A DNA stretch of 64,000 nucleotides from Paenibacillus zeirhizosphaerae (GTDB lineage Bacteria > Bacillota > Bacilli > Paenibacillales > Paenibacillaceae): the NCBI RefSeq assembly GCF_030705605.1, contig NZ_JAPCKK010000001.1, positions 1 through 64,000 of the forward strand. The letters run 5' to 3'. Under the pieces are notes generated by a model that saw only the letters and a program-made list of their open reading frames with translations, was not told where the DNA came from and did no database searches. Positions 1 to 9,423 of the stretch are shown here, one piece after another (within the stretch, counting starts at the first letter, position 1; every line of letters begins with the position of its first letter). The translations under genes and the position numbers were made by a program.

Positions 1-107
1 TTTCCCAGTATGTAAGACCCCTTGAAGACGACGAGGTAGATAGGCTGGGGGTGGAAGTGCAGCAATGCATGGAGCTGACCAGTACTAATCGGTCGAGGGC
101 TTATCCT
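1..107 (+). rRNA. 23S ribosomal RNA, 3' end (partial)
   Basis: The window opens inside the last ~107 bases of a 23S rRNA gene. The segment AGTACTAATCGGTCGAGGGC near 80-100 is the well-known conserved 3' end of bacterial 23S rRNA, and GACGACGAGGTAGATAGGC lies upstream of it. The 5' part lies outside the window. The exact 3' end is estimated to a few bases. Confidence 0.95.
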
Positions 108-297
108 AAAGGTTCTAAAAGGCAATGGACGTTTCGGATCCAGTTTTCAGGGCGTAATAGCCTTGAGCGCTATGAAATTCATACACACTGTACGTGATGT
201 ACCGAATTTCTCGCGGCAACATGAAGCTGCATGTCTTTTCTGTAGTTGGTTATTTTCCTGAAGTGATTCGGGGAGTAATTCGACCGGAAAAAACCTG

Positions 298-414
298 TCT
301 GGTGGCGATAGCGGAGGGGTTCCACACGTACCCATCCCGAACACGACCGTTAAGCCCTCCAGCGCCGATGGTACTTGGACCGAAGGGTCCTGGGAGAGTA
401 GGACGTTGCCAGGC
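298..414 (+). rRNA. 5S ribosomal RNA
   Basis: A 117-base segment with the 5S hallmarks: TGGTGGCGATAGCGGAGGGG at the 5' side, CCCATCCCGAACACG in loop B/C, AGCGCCGATGGTA and GAGAGTAGGACG at the 3' side, with closing ends able to pair. It lies ~190 bases behind the 23S end; the spacer holds no tRNA. Ends are estimated by analogy with Bacillus 5S. Confidence 0.95.
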
Positions 415-447
415 AAAGCCCTTATGCTTGTTCAACAAGCGTAGTAT

Positions 448-523
448 TCCCTGATAGCTCAGTTGGTAGAGCACTCGACTGTTAATCGAGTTGTCACAGG
501 TTCGAGTCCTGTTCGGGGAGCCA
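448..523 (+). tRNA. tRNA-Asn (anticodon GTT)
   Basis: Full cloverleaf with acceptor TCCCTGA pairing with TCGGGGA, D arm TAGCTCAGTTGGTAGAGCA, anticodon GTT flanked by CGACT/AATCG and T arm CAGGTTCGAGTCCTG. CCA is encoded. First tRNA of the cluster behind the 5S gene. Confidence 0.95.
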
Positions 524-525
524 TT

Positions 526-614
526 GGAGAGGTGTCCGAGTTGGCCGAAGGAGCACGATTGGAAATCGTGTAGGCGCCAAAAGCGTCTCGAGGGTTCGAA
601 TCCCTCTCTCTCCG
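526..614 (+). tRNA. tRNA-Ser (anticodon GGA)
   Basis: Class II tRNA of about 89 bases with long variable arm (GTAGGCGCCAAAAGCGTCTC), anticodon stem-loop CGATTGGAAATCG giving GGA, T arm AGGGTTCGAATCCCT, acceptor GGAGAGG with CTCTCC and discriminator G. CCA is not encoded. It starts two bases after the Asn CCA. Confidence 0.94.
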
Positions 615-641
615 TTCTGATTCATTTCTTTGTAGATGTGT

Positions 642-713
642 GGCCCGTTGGTCAAGGGGTTAAGACACCTCCCTTTCACGGAGGTAACAGGGGTTCGAAT
701 CCCCTACGGGTCA
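642..713 (+). tRNA. tRNA-Glu (anticodon TTC)
   Basis: Acceptor GGCCCGT pairs with ACGGGTC, anticodon TTC in the loop of CTCCCTTTCACGGAG, T arm GGGGTTCGAATCCCC. CCA is not encoded. Confidence 0.95.
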
Positions 714-716
714 TAT

Positions 717-792
717 GGAGGCTTAGCTCAGCTGGGAGAGCATCTGCCTTACAAGCAGAGGGTCGGGGGTTCGATCCCCTCAGCCTCCACCA
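717..792 (+). tRNA. tRNA-Val (anticodon TAC)
   Basis: Acceptor GGAGGCT with AGCCTCC, D arm TAGCTCAGCTGGGAGAGCA, anticodon TAC within CTGCCTTACAAGCAG, T arm GGGGGTTCGATCCCCTC. CCA encoded. Confidence 0.95.
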
Positions 793-803
793 TAACTTAA
801 TAT

Positions 804-877
<74 letters not shown>

Positions 878-904
878 TTGTTTTTAATTTAAGAAAACAC
901 CTTT

Positions 905-981
905 GGAACCGTGGTGTAGAGGCCTAACATGCCTGCCTGTCACGCAGGAGATCGCGGGTTCGAATCCCGTCGGTTCCGCCA
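905..981 (+). tRNA. tRNA-Asp (anticodon GTC)
   Basis: Acceptor GGAACCG with CGGTTCC, anticodon GTC within CCTGCCTGTCACGCAGG, T arm CGCGGGTTCGAATCCCG. CCA encoded. Its charging state is the probable signal read by the hisS-aspS T-box leader in this window. Confidence 0.95.
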
Positions 982-1018
982 TAATAACATGCTTCAGAAA
1001 TGAGAATCCAAGTATTGC

Positions 1019-1094
1019 GAGCCATTAGCTCAGTCGGTAGAGCACCTGACTTTTAATCAGGGTGTCGAAGGTTCGAGTCCTTCATGGCTCACCA
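1019..1094 (+). tRNA. tRNA-Lys (anticodon TTT)
   Basis: Acceptor GAGCCAT with ATGGCTC, anticodon TTT within CCTGACTTTTAATCAGG, T arm GAAGGTTCGAGTCCTTC. CCA encoded. Confidence 0.95.
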
Positions 1095-1116
1095 GTTTAA
1101 ATTTTCATAATGAATT

Positions 1117-1191
1117 GCGGACGTGGCTCAGCGGTAGAGCATCGCCTTGCCAAGGCGAGGGTCGCGGGTTCGATTCCCGTCGTCCGCTCCA
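1117..1191 (+). tRNA. tRNA-Gly (anticodon GCC)
   Basis: Acceptor GCGGACG with CGTCCGC, anticodon GCC within CGCCTTGCCAAGGCG, T arm GCGGGTTCGATTCCCGT. CCA encoded. Confidence 0.95.
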
Positions 1192-1198
1192 TTAGTTT

Positions 1199-1275
1199 GT
1201 CCCCTTAGCTCAGCTGGATAGAGCGTTTGACTACGAATCAAAAGGTCGGGAGTTCGAATCTCTCAGGGGACGCCA
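1199..1275 (+). tRNA. tRNA-Arg (anticodon ACG)
   Basis: Acceptor GTCCCCT with AGGGGAC, anticodon ACG within TTTGACTACGAATCAAA, T arm GGGAGTTCGAATCTCTC. CCA encoded. A34 in ACG is expected to be deaminated to inosine, as in other bacteria. Confidence 0.95.
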
Positions 1276-1307
1276 TTCTTACTTCAATGAAATTATAATT
1301 TAAATAA

Positions 1308-1387
1308 GCCGGTATGGCGGAATTGGCAGACGCGCGCGACTCAAAATCGTGAGGGAAACCGTGGAGGTTCGAGTCCTCTTACCGGCA
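1308..1387 (+). tRNA. tRNA-Leu (anticodon CAA)
   Basis: Class II tRNA: acceptor GCCGGTA with TACCGGC, D arm TGGCGGAATTGGCAGACGC, anticodon stem CGCGA/TCGTG with loop CTCAAAA giving CAA, then a variable arm and T arm GGAGGTTCGAGTCCTC. CCA is not encoded. The variable arm is short for a leucine tRNA. Confidence 0.9.
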
Positions 1388-1393
1388 TTATAA

Positions 1394-1467
1394 CGGGACG
1401 TAGCTCAGCTTGGTAGAGCACCTGGTTTGGGACCAGGGGGTCGCATGTTCAAATCGTGTCGTCCCGA
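1394..1467 (+). tRNA. tRNA-Pro (anticodon TGG)
   Basis: Acceptor CGGGACG with CGTCCCG, anticodon TGG in loop TTTGGGA closed by CCTGG/CCAGG, T arm GCATGTTCAAATCGTGT. CCA not encoded. Last tRNA of the operon, followed at once by a terminator. Confidence 0.94.
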
Positions 1468-1476
1468 TTCATAAAC

Positions 1477-1516
1477 AAAAAGAAGTCCGCTAAACATCTT
1501 AGCGGACTTCTTTTTG
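1477..1516 (+). terminator. Terminator of the rRNA-tRNA operon
   Basis: A perfect hairpin with arms AAAAAGAAGTCCGCTAA and TTAGCGGACTTCTTTTT around a five-base loop, ending in a T run. It lies ten bases behind tRNA-Pro and closes the stable-RNA operon. The symmetric A and T tracts would also work on the other strand. Confidence 0.93.
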
Positions 1517-1592
1517 TTGCACACTCAGCATGAGCGTCATTTAGCTGGTGAACGCCACCATTTGTAATGAAGGAGTTAGCCGCGTTGTAAAC

Positions 1593-1622
1593 GTATAAAT
1601 TCATGTTCCCTCGGTCACACTA
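1593..1622 (+). promoter_or_regulatory. Putative forespore (sigma-G/sigma-F type) promoter of bofC
   Basis: GTATA at 1593-1597 and CACACTA at 1616-1622 are 18 bases apart. This fits the sigma-G pattern GNATR-N18-CAWAMTA with one mismatch. Read as sigma-F (GYATA then GGNRAYAMTW), GGTCACACTA at 1613-1622 also has one mismatch. It lies ~30 bases before the bofC start, and bofC is known to be forespore-expressed in B. subtilis. Motif match is seen; use is inferred. Confidence 0.6.
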
Positions 1623-1651
1623 ACACAAAAAGTGGGATAGAAGGGATTCAT

Positions 1652-2347
1652 ATGAATCGATTCAAACTGAAAAAACAGTTCAGACGCCGATGGAGACAAT
1701 GGAGAAAGGCACTTTGGACCTTCTTTATGGCGGGCGCTGCAGCTTTTGCTTTTTATACGGTGATACTGTCGGATAATCTTGAGGACCTTCTGACAGATGA
1801 GGGACCCGCGGCGATGGAGGCTATGGTGCAAGTCACAGAGGGTGATTCGAAGGATGAACTCTCCCAGCAGCAGAAGAAGTTTATCGGAACGGTACGGAGT
1901 ACCGGTTTAAACAGAGAAGTTCATTTGCTTACAAACTATGTCTGCGGGGTTGAAACTGCGTTGCTCGGGAATTACCGGGCTGAGGATCTGGCTTCATTGC
2001 TGGAGCAGCATCCGGATTGGAGCGGACGTTTGAACGCCAAGGGCGAAGTGTGGCTTGAACGGGAGGTTGCAGATCTTTCGCCGATGTGCAAGAAAAACTC
2101 GTATATGGGCATCGGCTCCGGGAAGCAGTTAACTCTGTTTGAGGGACCACCGCAAAAGGAAAAGGTGATCCGTACTTTTTTTCAGCTTGATATCGGGAGC
2201 ATGGAAACGTCCCTGCCTGAAGGTGTTTTTCAACAACTGCGAGAGGGGATCCGAATACAGGATATAGAGGAATATAACAGTGTGATCTCGACCTTTAGCG
2301 ATTATGCGGTGGAACAGACGCGTAAAGTAATGGGACAGGAATATTAA
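1652..2347 (+). CDS. bofC: BofC, forespore regulator (bypass-of-forespore C)
   Basis: A 231-residue protein with a very basic N-terminus (NRFKLKKQFRRRW), one membrane segment at about residues 24-42 and an exported remainder, the layout of BofC. In B. subtilis BofC is made in the forespore, is placed outside its inner membrane, and inhibits the SpoIVB signalling protease that triggers pro-sigma-K processing. The region around NYVCGVETALLG (about residues 94-105) resembles the BofC N-terminal domain. It sits directly before the ruv genes, as in B. subtilis, which supports the call. A forespore-type promoter lies just upstream and a terminator just downstream, so it is probably monocistronic. 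Identification rests on remembered family features plus synteny. Confidence 0.85.
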   Translation: MNRFKLKKQFRRRWRQWRKALWTFFMAGAAAFAFYTVILSDNLEDLLTDEGPAAMEAMVQVTEGDSKDELSQQQKKFIGTVRSTGLNREVHLLTNYVCGVETALLGNYRAEDLASLLEQHPDWSGRLNAKGEVWLEREVADLSPMCKKNSYMGIGSGKQLTLFEGPPQKEKVIRTFFQLDIGSMETSLPEGVFQQLREGIRIQDIEEYNSVISTFSDYAVEQTRKVMGQEY

Positions 2348-2363
2348 TAATTGTTCACACTTC

Positions 2364-2390
2364 GGAGAGGCGCAGAACGCGTCTCTTTTT
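2364..2390 (+). terminator. Terminator after bofC
   Basis: Hairpin GAGAGGCGC / GCGTCTCT with a short loop, followed by five T. It separates sporulation-specific bofC from the ruv operon. Confidence 0.8.
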
Positions 2391-2414
2391 GTTGTGCATA
2401 GAAAAAGAAACTTT

Positions 2415-2445
2415 TTCGACCGTGGACCCTAACATTTGTTATAAT
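2415..2445 (+). promoter_or_regulatory. Putative sigma-A promoter of the ruvC operon
   Basis: A perfect TATAAT at 2440-2445 has a weak -35 candidate TTCGAC at 2415-2420, 19 bases away. It lies about 50 bases before ruvC. I see no clear LexA-type box beside it. Confidence 0.5.
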
Positions 2446-2494
2446 GAAATGAACAATACATATGTTCGCTTTTGTACGTAGAGGAGAGATGGTT

Positions 2495-2998
2495 TTGCGC
2501 ATTTTGGGGATAGATCCGGGCATCGCTATTGTGGGCTTCGGATTTGTGGATAAGCAGGGCAGTAAAGTGGTTCCGGTTCAATACGGATGTATCCAGACGG
2601 AAGCACATACACCTGAAGAGGAACGTCTGCTGCATGTCTATGAAGGAATGAAGCAGCTCATTGATAAATATAAACCCGATGCTGTCGCATTGGAAAAGCT
2701 TTTTTTTAACCGGAATGTCACGACCGCGATGGCGGTCAGCCAGGCTCGGGGAGTGCTTGTGCTTGCTGCCGTCCAGAGTGGCCTGCCGGTTGCTGAATAC
2801 ACGCCAATGCAGGTCAAGCAGGCCATTGTAGGTTATGGCAAAGCAGAGAAGAAGCAAGTGCAGGAGATGGTCCGGATGTTTCTGAAACTGCAGGTCGTGC
2901 CCAAGCCGGATGATGTAGCCGACGCATTGGCTGTTGCCATATGTCACGCGCATTCCTATACTTTAAATTCCAAACTGAATGAGGTATTGAGAAGATGA
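2495..2998 (+). CDS. ruvC: RuvC, Holliday junction resolvase
   Basis: Nuclease that cuts Holliday junctions in complex with RuvAB. From the TTG at 2495 the protein is 167 residues and begins MRILGIDPG, the usual RuvC start; GAGGAGA at 2481-2487 is well spaced for it, whereas the ATG at 2489 is too close. The four catalytic acids are visible: D7 (GIDPG), E67 (LEKLF), D140 and D143 (PDDVADA), matching D7/E66/D138/D141 of E. coli. It overlaps ruvA by four bases (ATGA), so the two are translationally coupled. B. subtilis lacks ruvC and uses RecU; having ruvC here is a clear difference in an otherwise conserved block. Confidence 0.96.
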   Translation: MRILGIDPGIAIVGFGFVDKQGSKVVPVQYGCIQTEAHTPEEERLLHVYEGMKQLIDKYKPDAVALEKLFFNRNVTTAMAVSQARGVLVLAAVQSGLPVAEYTPMQVKQAIVGYGKAEKKQVQEMVRMFLKLQVVPKPDDVADALAVAICHAHSYTLNSKLNEVLRR

Positions 2999-3609
2999 TC
3001 GATTTTTTACGGGGGCATGTCGCCCATTTGGAGAATGAATATATTGTAGTGGACGTTCAGGGGGTTGGATACCGCGTATTTTGCCCCAATCCTTATGCCT
3101 TTGCCAAGACTGAGGGAGGAGTAACGGTGTATATCCACCATCATGTGCGTGAGGACGCCATCCTGCTGTTTGGCTTTCCTACCCGTGAGGAGCAGCAACT
3201 GTTCCGGAAGCTGATTGAAGTATCCGGAATCGGACCGAAGGTTGCTTTGGGTATTTTGGGGGGCGGAACGCCTGCACATGTTGTGTCCGCTATTTACCAG
3301 GAGAATATAACTTTCCTGACGAAACTGCCGGGCATCGGCAAGAAGACGGCGCAGCGTATGATTCTGGATCTGAAGGACAAGCTGGATGGAATCGGTTCGG
3401 CTTCTATGGCTACCGGATTGTTTGCGCCTCCGGTCGTGGAGGAAGGGGATGGCTCGTACTGGAGTGAGGCCCGCGAAGCCTTGAAAGCTCTAGGCTATAC
3501 GGACACGGAATTGGATAAAGCATGGGCCAAGATGAAGAAAGATACTTCGCCGGACGACTCTGTAGATATCCTGATGAAACGGGCGCTGCAGATGCTGTTC
3601 GCAGGTTAG
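2995..3609 (+). CDS. ruvA: RuvA, Holliday junction DNA helicase subunit
   Basis: The 204-residue junction-binding subunit of the RuvAB branch migration motor. N-terminal OB-fold begins [20 protein letters not shown]; two helix-hairpin-helix motifs follow ([14 protein letters not shown] near residue 77 and [16 protein letters not shown] near 112), and a C-terminal three-helix domain (about 155-204) contacts RuvB. Length and domain order are normal. The start overlaps the end of ruvC and ruvB follows after 36 bases, giving a ruvC-ruvA-ruvB operon. Confidence 0.97.
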   Translation: MIDFLRGHVAHLENEYIVVDVQGVGYRVFCPNPYAFAKTEGGVTVYIHHHVREDAILLFGFPTREEQQLFRKLIEVSGIGPKVALGILGGGTPAHVVSAIYQENITFLTKLPGIGKKTAQRMILDLKDKLDGIGSASMATGLFAPPVVEEGDGSYWSEAREALKALGYTDTELDKAWAKMKKDTSPDDSVDILMKRALQMLFAG

Positions 3610-3645
3610 TCGGAAAGACTGACAGCAGAATAGGAGCGATGCCAT

Positions 3646-4650
3646 ATGGAAGACCGGATTATTTCGGCGAATTTAATGATGGAAGACCAGGCGGTGGAGC
3701 TGAGTTTGCGTCCCCGCTTTTTGAATGAATATATCGGACAGAATCAGATCAAGGAAAATCTTAAAATCTATATAGAAGCCGCAAAAATGCGGAGTGAGGC
3801 GCTGGATCATGTGCTTTTGTATGGCCCTCCCGGGCTAGGGAAAACAACGCTGGCTAACATTATCGCCAATGAATTGGGCGTGAATTTAAGAACGACATCA
3901 GGACCTGCCATTGAGCGTCCGGGTGATCTGGCTGCTCTGCTCACCAATCTTCAGGAAGGCGATGTTCTGTTTATCGATGAGATTCACCGGCTGCATAGAA
4001 CCGTTGAAGAGGTGATGTACCCGGCAATGGAGGATTTTGCCCTGGATATCATGATCGGCAAAGGCCCTAGCGCACGCTCGGTGAGATTGGATCTGCCCCC
4101 CTTCACTCTAATAGGAGCAACAACCAGGGCAGGCCTTCTATCGGCCCCGCTTCGCGACCGTTTCGGTGTGATCAGCCGTCTGGAATTCTATACAACGGAC
4201 GAGCTTGCTTATATTGTGTCGCGTGGGGCTGATATTTTGGGGATCGGCATTGTTGGAAATGCAGCCGAAGAAATTGCGCTGCGTTCACGCGGGACACCAC
4301 GGATCGCCAATAGGCTGCTCAAGAGAGTCAGAGATTTTGCACAGGTCCAAGGGGACGGAATGATTACTCAGACTGTTGCTGAAGAGGCCCTCAAGCGCCT
4401 GCAGATCGATCCGCGCGGTATGGATGAAATTGACCATAAAATGTTGAAAGCGATGATTCTGAATTTCCGTGGAGGACCTGTCGGGCTGGATACCATTGCG
4501 GCGACGATCGGAGAAGAAAGTCAGACGATCGAGGATGTATATGAGCCGTATTTGCTGCAGATCGGCATGCTGCAAAGGACACCACGTGGAAGAATCGCTA
4601 CACCGGCGGCCTACGCTCATTTGGGACTGCCTATACCGGAGGGGAACTGA
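3646..4650 (+). CDS. ruvB: RuvB, Holliday junction branch migration ATPase
   Basis: AAA+ motor of branch migration, 334 residues, the standard length. Walker A is GPPGLGKTT near residues 60-68, Walker B is LFIDEIHRL near 108-116, the sensor I segment is [19 protein letters not shown] and the C-terminal winged helix contains the TPRGR sequence that touches DNA. Start ATG has TAGGAGCG upstream. It follows ruvA closely and belongs to the same operon. Nothing unusual. Confidence 0.97.
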   Translation: MEDRIISANLMMEDQAVELSLRPRFLNEYIGQNQIKENLKIYIEAAKMRSEALDHVLLYGPPGLGKTTLANIIANELGVNLRTTSGPAIERPGDLAALLTNLQEGDVLFIDEIHRLHRTVEEVMYPAMEDFALDIMIGKGPSARSVRLDLPPFTLIGATTRAGLLSAPLRDRFGVISRLEFYTTDELAYIVSRGADILGIGIVGNAAEEIALRSRGTPRIANRLLKRVRDFAQVQGDGMITQTVAEEALKRLQIDPRGMDEIDHKMLKAMILNFRGGPVGLDTIAATIGEESQTIEDVYEPYLLQIGMLQRTPRGRIATPAAYAHLGLPIPEGN

Positions 4651-4697
4651 ACAGCTATAAAAAGCGGTATGCAACTTTGGGGAGGAATACGGCGGAA

Positions 4698-6782
4698 ATG
4701 AAAAAAGGTTACAAATGGATGCGTTATATCGTGCTGGGAGCGACCGTATTGATGTCTACTGGCAGCATGTACAATCCGGCGTATGGTGACGATACACCGG
4801 ACACAATACGGGTAGCCATGTTCGCTGATCTTGGAAGCACGTATAAATCAACTACTCCTGCGGTTACTTTGAAATCGAATGGCGACTGGAGTATAGGAGA
4901 AGGAATCGGCGACGAGCACCGGGCGTGGCTTCAGCTCTCGTCCGGGCAAGCCGTTCGTTTCAGTGTTGACGGCTTTCGGGTAAAGGTCATGGAGACTTGG
5001 GATTACCAAGCAGCGGCCGCCGCCGCAAAGGTACTGCAGGGTACGAGTGATAAACCGATGATATTTACGGATTCGAAGAACGGAGGAACGGTGTATCAGT
5101 TGTACACCGGCATGTATGCTAGCGCAGCGGCGGCGCAGACGGCTGCAGCCAGGATTGCTGTGTCTGCGGCTGCTCAGTTGAACGGACAGATGCCAGTGGC
5201 AACAGGCAATTATCATTTGTCTGCGGGAACGTTTGCAGATGAGCAAGAAGCAAACAGGGTGAGGAACGATATCCAGTCAGTCGGATTTGACGCATATACG
5301 GTTCTGATGTCCAGCGGCGATTATGCGGTATGGGTCGGCGAAGCGGCATCAAGCGGCCAGTTGTCCAGTATCCGTGAAGCATTAGCCGGAGCTTTGCCGG
5401 AAATTATTTTTATGGACGCCGACTTGTCCGGGACCGCCCTTATTATCAGACAGGATGCAGGTACGGTGGGTGGCAGTGCACAGAACCTGAGGCATTACAT
5501 GTTGAGCGGTTCGGATAACGGAAAAGTCACGGTCCACGGTGATGGAAAGGGTATTCAGGTCATTGAGAGATCCGAACGTACATACCGTGGCGATTTTGAA
5601 ATCAGCAAAGTGTCCGGGCAAGTAGCCTTAGTTAATGAACTGCCTGTGGATCAATACCTGTATTCCGTAGTAGGAGCAGAGGTTTATGCATCCTGGCCGG
5701 ATGAAGCATTGAAGGCTCAAGCGGTAGCTGCCCGCAGTTATGCGCTGTATAAAAGCAATAAGTTTAACATTGCGGATGTGGTGGATACAACGCTCAGTCA
5801 GGCCTATAACGGGCTGGGCAGCGAGAATGAAGATGTAAGTGATGCTGTGGATGCCACCTCAGGTGAAGTATTGATGAGCGGGGGCGAAGTGATTGAAGCC
5901 GTTTTTTCCGCCAACGCCGGTGGTGCTACCGCTGATCCTTCTGAAGTATGGAATGGGGGAGGCACAGTGTTTGCAAGCGTGGACAGCCTGGGGGATGCGA
6001 GTGCGCAGGAAGGTACCAAGATGTGGTATCACGTTCTGCTGGACAATGGCAAAACCGGTTACGTCCGGGAAGACAACGTAAGCGAGATTGAGGGTGTAAC
6101 CGGAGCGGGGCTGGCACAAATGACCGTTACAGCGGACAGCACGAATGTGCGGCCGATCCCACAAATCCAGTCGGCTGTGGCGGCTGTGGCACAGATGAAT
6201 CCCGGGGATGAGGCCGTGGTGCTTGGCAAGGTGCCTGAGTCTGGAAGCTACGCCTGGGTAAGAGGACCGTTTACATCAGACCAGCTTCTGAAATCCATGC
6301 AGGGAAAAATCACCAGCACGCTTCCTGCAGAGATTCAGCATTTGGATGTCACGGAGCGGGGGCCTTCCGGCAGAGTCATGGAAGTGGAAGCCAACGGACA
6401 GCCGCTGACTGTAAAATATCCGGATATGTACCGTTCGGCAATGGGCAGTCTGCCAAGCACGAAGTTTGATATTAGCGGAACGGGCAGTTATACTGTATTA
6501 GGCGCTGATGGACAAACCAGCCATATCAGCGGTGCTGCGGGGGCTGACCTGATTTTCGGCAGCGGAAAGAGCACATGGTCCGGGAGTGGAATGGTTGTCA
6601 TGAACGGGTCTCATGAAGCTCGTGTAATTGATAAGGAGCAGCGCTTCATTATTACCGGTCAGGGTAATGGTCACGGCCTTGGATTATCCCAATGGGGGGC
6701 CAAAGGCATGGCGGATGAAGGGTATGATTATAAGCAAATTTTGCAACACTATTACCAAAATGTTTCTATAGTTAAGGAATGA
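4698..6782 (+). CDS. Exported SpoIID/LytB-domain protein with SPOR-like repeats
   Basis: A 694-residue secreted protein (signal segment about residues 9-31). ATG at 4698 is preferred over the in-frame TTG at 4677 because GGAGG at 4681-4685 lies between them. Two SPOR-like repeats are suggested near 133-160 (YQLYTGMYASAAAAQ) and 170-205 (NYHLSAGTFADEQEA). The SpoIID/LytB domain follows near 317 (VVGAEVYASWPDEALKAQAV) and ends with GQGNGHGLGLSQWGAKGMA near 653. SpoIID-type enzymes are lytic transglycosylases acting on denuded glycan strands. It sits between ruvB and queA, where B. subtilis has nothing, and ends nine bases before queA. Whether it serves sporulation or vegetative wall turnover cannot be told. 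Confidence 0.82.
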   Translation: MKKGYKWMRYIVLGATVLMSTGSMYNPAYGDDTPDTIRVAMFADLGSTYKSTTPAVTLKSNGDWSIGEGIGDEHRAWLQLSSGQAVRFSVDGFRVKVMETWDYQAAAAAAKVLQGTSDKPMIFTDSKNGGTVYQLYTGMYASAAAAQTAAARIAVSAAAQLNGQMPVATGNYHLSAGTFADEQEANRVRNDIQSVGFDAYTVLMSSGDYAVWVGEAASSGQLSSIREALAGALPEIIFMDADLSGTALIIRQDAGTVGGSAQNLRHYMLSGSDNGKVTVHGDGKGIQVIERSERTYRGDFEISKVSGQVALVNELPVDQYLYSVVGAEVYASWPDEALKAQAVAARSYALYKSNKFNIADVVDTTLSQAYNGLGSENEDVSDAVDATSGEVLMSGGEVIEAVFSANAGGATADPSEVWNGGGTVFASVDSLGDASAQEGTKMWYHVLLDNGKTGYVREDNVSEIEGVTGAGLAQMTVTADSTNVRPIPQIQSAVAAVAQMNPGDEAVVLGKVPESGSYAWVRGPFTSDQLLKSMQGKITSTLPAEIQHLDVTERGPSGRVMEVEANGQPLTVKYPDMYRSAMGSLPSTKFDISGTGSYTVLGADGQTSHISGAAGADLIFGSGKSTWSGSGMVVMNGSHEARVIDKEQRFIITGQGNGHGLGLSQWGAKGMADEGYDYKQILQHYYQNVSIVKE

Positions 6783-6790
6783 AGATATAG

Positions 6791-7819
6791 ATGGACGTAA
6801 ACTTATATGATTTTCATCTTCCAGAAGAACTGATTGCGCAGACACCGCTGAAGGAGCGAAGCTCTTCCAGACTGCTGACTTTAAACAAGCAAAACGGTGA
6901 ACTCGGGCATCATACGTTTAAGGATATAGTGAATTTTCTGAATCCGGGAGATACCTTGGTGTTGAATGATACCAGGGTAATACCGGCCCGCCTATTCGGC
7001 GTCAAGGAGGATACGGGAGCCAAGGCCGAAGTGCTGCTGCTCAAGAATCTGGAGGGTGACCGATGGGAAGCGCTCGTGAAACCGGGCAAAAAACTAAAAA
7101 AGGGTACCGTGATCCTTTTTGGTGAAGAATTAAAGGCACAAATCGAAGAAGAAGGCGACATGGGTGCCAGAACCATTACCTTTTCATATCAGGGAGTGTT
7201 CCAGGAGATTTTAGACCGGCTGGGGCAAATGCCGCTGCCTCCGTACATCCGTGAGAAGCTGGATGACAAGGAACGCTATCAGACTGTGTATGCGAAGCAC
7301 GAAGGGTCTGCCGCCGCTCCGACGGCCGGATTACATTTTACCGAAGAGCTATTGGATAAGATCCGCAGTCGTGGGGTATCCATTGCATTTGTTACGCTTC
7401 ATGTCGGATTGGGCACATTCCGGCCCGTGTCGGCTGAAGTGGTCGAAGAGCATGAAATGCATGAGGAATATTACTCTTTGTCCAAGGAAACGGCTGAGCT
7501 GTTGAATGCTACGAAGGCACGGGGCGGTCGTATTATAGCTATCGGAACGACAAGCTGCAGAACGCTTGAGACGGTGGGCGGCGTGTGCGAGGGTGGTCCG
7601 CTTAAGGAAATGAGTGGTTGGACCAAGATTTTTATGTATCCGGGTTATGAGTTTAAAGTGGTTGATGCGCTGATCACCAACTTTCATCTGCCCAAGTCTA
7701 CACTCGTCATGCTGGTCAGCGCTCTTGCCGGCCGCGAGCATATCATGACAGCCTATGAAGAAGCGATTGACCGTAAATACCGGTTTTTCAGCTTCGGAGA
7801 TGCCATGTTTATTTATTAA
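6791..7819 (+). CDS. queA: QueA, S-adenosylmethionine:tRNA ribosyltransferase-isomerase
   Basis: Makes epoxyqueuosine in tRNA by transferring and isomerising the ribosyl part of SAM onto preQ1-modified G34. The 342-residue length is standard. Family landmarks include [23 protein letters not shown] at the N-terminus (only part quoted as motif: PEELIAQTP), [13 protein letters not shown] near residue 57, [14 protein letters not shown] near 178 and [19 protein letters not shown] near the C-terminus. It precedes tgt by 24 bases, the classic queA-tgt pair. No preQ1 riboswitch is possible in the nine-base gap upstream. Confidence 0.97.
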   Translation: MDVNLYDFHLPEELIAQTPLKERSSSRLLTLNKQNGELGHHTFKDIVNFLNPGDTLVLNDTRVIPARLFGVKEDTGAKAEVLLLKNLEGDRWEALVKPGKKLKKGTVILFGEELKAQIEEEGDMGARTITFSYQGVFQEILDRLGQMPLPPYIREKLDDKERYQTVYAKHEGSAAAPTAGLHFTEELLDKIRSRGVSIAFVTLHVGLGTFRPVSAEVVEEHEMHEEYYSLSKETAELLNATKARGGRIIAIGTTSCRTLETVGGVCEGGPLKEMSGWTKIFMYPGYEFKVVDALITNFHLPKSTLVMLVSALAGREHIMTAYEEAIDRKYRFFSFGDAMFIY

Positions 7820-8983
<1,164 letters not shown>

Positions 8984-9025
8984 AAGATAAGAATGTATAA
9001 GTCTTGAAAGGGGGGAAACTATAAT

Positions 9026-9349
9026 ATGTTGAATTTTACAGCAGCGGCTGCTGGTGGGACTAACAGCATCTGGGGAATGGTACTGCCGTTCGTTTTGATG
9101 TTTGCTATCTTTTACTTCCTGCTCATCCGTCCACAGCAAAAGAAACAGAAACAGCGTAACTCCATGCTGAATGCTTTGAAAAAAGGGGATAAGGTCGTTA
9201 CCATCGGTGGACTTCATGGTACAATCGCAGAGATCACAGATGATATCGTGGTTCTGCGTGTAAACGACGTTACCAAGCTGACATTCGACCGCAGCGCGAT
9301 TAGCACGGCGACCGTCGTGAATGATGCAACGGGCGGAGCGAGCAAATAA
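9026..9349 (+). CDS. yajC: YajC, preprotein translocase accessory subunit
   Basis: Small inner-membrane partner of the SecDF-YajC complex, 107 residues. One membrane segment at about 15-37 (WGMVLPFVLMFAIFYFLLI) is followed by the typical RPQQKKQKQR stretch and a cytosolic beta domain (KKGDKVVTIGGLHGTI). RBS AAAGGGGGG at 9006-9014. It is the last gene of the ruv-queA-tgt run and ends at a terminator; its partners secD and secF lie 3.5 kb downstream. Confidence 0.94.
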   Translation: MLNFTAAAAGGTNSIWGMVLPFVLMFAIFYFLLIRPQQKKQKQRNSMLNALKKGDKVVTIGGLHGTIAEITDDIVVLRVNDVTKLTFDRSAISTATVVNDATGGASK

Positions 9350-9360
9350 TCTACTTTCTA

Positions 9361-9398
9361 AAAAAACCGAGCTCTTCTTGGGGAGAGTCCGGTTTTTT
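9361..9398 (+). terminator. Terminator after yajC
   Basis: Hairpin with arms AAAAAACCG and CGGTTTTTT plus inner CTCT/GAGAG pairs, ending in a T run. Its A/T symmetry suggests that it also serves the convergent gene at 9424-9816. Confidence 0.88.
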
Positions 9399-9423
9399 GC
9401 ATTTTATATAACTTATCACAGCT

